From a virus: 23,984 bases of DNA. The DNA is taken from IMG/VR virus record IMGVR_UViG_3300025138_000351, positions 1 to 23,984 of that record. One strand, written 5' to 3'. Positions 23,357 to 23,984 of the stretch are shown here, piece by piece (the stretch's first letter is position 1; every line of letters starts with the position of its first letter). The position numbers and the translations under genes are program-made. The notes beneath the pieces are model-generated. The model had not been told where the DNA came from, made no database searches, and saw only the letters and a program-made list of their open reading frames with translations.

Positions 23357-23984
23357 ATGAGTTCAAAAACAAAACACTCAAAGATCCGTAACACCGGAAT
23401 ATTATTTGAGTTATTAACTAGACAAATTACAGTCGATGTGTTGAATAACGATAAGAAGGGTTCGGCGGCTAATATATTAAAAGAGTTTTTTAATAAGAAC
23501 ACCCAGTTAGGTAAAGAGTACGAATTGTATAGAGTATTAACTGTTGAGAATTACAAATCAGAAACAAAAGCTAATCATTTAGTAGATGCAGTCTTAAATG
23601 CTCGGGTTAAACTAAACGATGCTTCTTTAAAAAGAGAAAAATATAATCTAATTAAAGAGGTTCGCTCTAATTATGATATAAATGATTTTTTTATGGCTAG
23701 AATACCAAACTATAAGGTGAATGCTTCTATCTTTAAGTTATTTTCAACAAAAGAAGCTATGAATCCACAGACAGAAACAGAAAGTCGCTTTACGATCGTA
23801 GAAAACATAACACGAAAGAACCTTTCAACCAAAAAGAAAGAGAATGTTATGGTTGAAGGATACAAAAAGCAAGAAAAAGACTTGAGATTGCTCGCATATG
23901 GTATTTTAATTGAGAAATTTAACAAAAAATACAGTAATCTTAGTGCAAATCAAAGAAATTTGCTAAAAGAGTACATAAATAACA
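23357..23984 (+). CDS. Unrecognised protein downstream of the portal (3' partial, at least 209 aa)
   Basis: The frame is open from the ATG at 23357 to the window edge, so the C-terminus is missing. GGAG (23347-23350) is 6 bases upstream. The visible part is highly charged and mainly helical: KHSKIRNTGILFELLTRQI near the start, then KGSAANILKEFFNKN, NHLVDAVLNARVKL, FKLFSTKEA and YSNLSANQRNLLKEYI. No catalytic motif or membrane segment is seen. In T4 the genes after the portal encode prohead core proteins and the prohead protease. A charged helical protein here would suit a core or scaffold component, but I cannot assign it to gp67, gp68, gp21 or gp22, and a non-structural role is possible. The promoter-like motif before it suggests it opens a new transcription unit. 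Confidence 0.75.
   Translation, partial: MSSKTKHSKIRNTGILFELLTRQITVDVLNNDKKGSAANILKEFFNKNTQLGKEYELYRVLTVENYKSETKANHLVDAVLNARVKLNDASLKREKYNLIKEVRSNYDINDFFMARIPNYKVNASIFKLFSTKEAMNPQTETESRFTIVENITRKNLSTKKKENVMVEGYKKQEKDLRLLAYGILIEKFNKKYSNLSANQRNLLKEYINN

Overview
The window is an AT-rich, tightly packed piece of a T4-like (myovirus) bacteriophage genome, most probably from an uncultured marine phage. Three proteins support this: a gp46/Rad50-type recombination subunit, a gp17-type large terminase and a gp20-type portal. The style of the very large repeat-built fibre protein adds weight to 'marine', but that is recall rather than a database result. Nothing here identifies the host. No tRNA, rRNA, CRISPR array, insertion sequence or integration gene is visible, and no stretch of 300 bases lacks a gene.

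Layout. (1) Bases 1-1727 hold the 3' part of the gp46-like gene; its N-terminal Walker A region lies left of the window. (2) A small minus-strand ribbon-helix-helix gene (1708-1878) is the only convincing minus-strand gene. It is convergent with gp46 and divergent from the giant gene. (3) Bases 1971-14252, half the window, are one ORF for a 4093-residue fibre-like protein. It has a non-repetitive N-terminus, long arrays of beta-rich repeats (15 IGG[FWL] units), an inserted cupredoxin-like domain with a complete candidate copper-ligand set, an Ala/Gly/Ser tandem-repeat segment and a C-terminal C1q-like tip. A 103-residue companion gene follows. (4) Bases 14677-18429 encode a 1250-residue fusion of a P-loop kinase-like domain, a small beta domain, a helical segment, an NMNAT-like nucleotidyltransferase and a ligase-like KxDG domain. 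(5) Five closely coupled genes follow: a zinc-ribbon protein, a membrane-anchored coiled coil, a small beta-rich protein, a protein with hydrophobic segments at both ends, and the large terminase. The portal comes next. (6) A further gene begins at 23357 and runs off the right edge.

Working together. Terminase and portal form the DNA-packaging motor at the capsid vertex. The giant protein and its neighbour are probably virion appendage components for host recognition. The gp46-like protein acts in recombination-dependent replication and DNA processing. The fusion enzyme could repair RNA or DNA ends, support NAD metabolism, or both; its place inside a structural cluster leaves open that it is carried in the particle.

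Regulation. The three main intergenic gaps ahead of plus-strand genes (1894-1970, 14590-14676, 23307-23356) each carry the same 14-base AT-rich motif. Two copies are exact and one differs at two bases. Read on the other strand, the motif contains the T4 late-promoter octamer TATAAATA (one mismatch in the first copy). It is the best candidate for a shared promoter or operator, and the ribbon-helix-helix gene lies directly beside one copy. Within units, genes are coupled by 1-4 base overlaps or by ribosome binding sites that overlap the previous stop codon.
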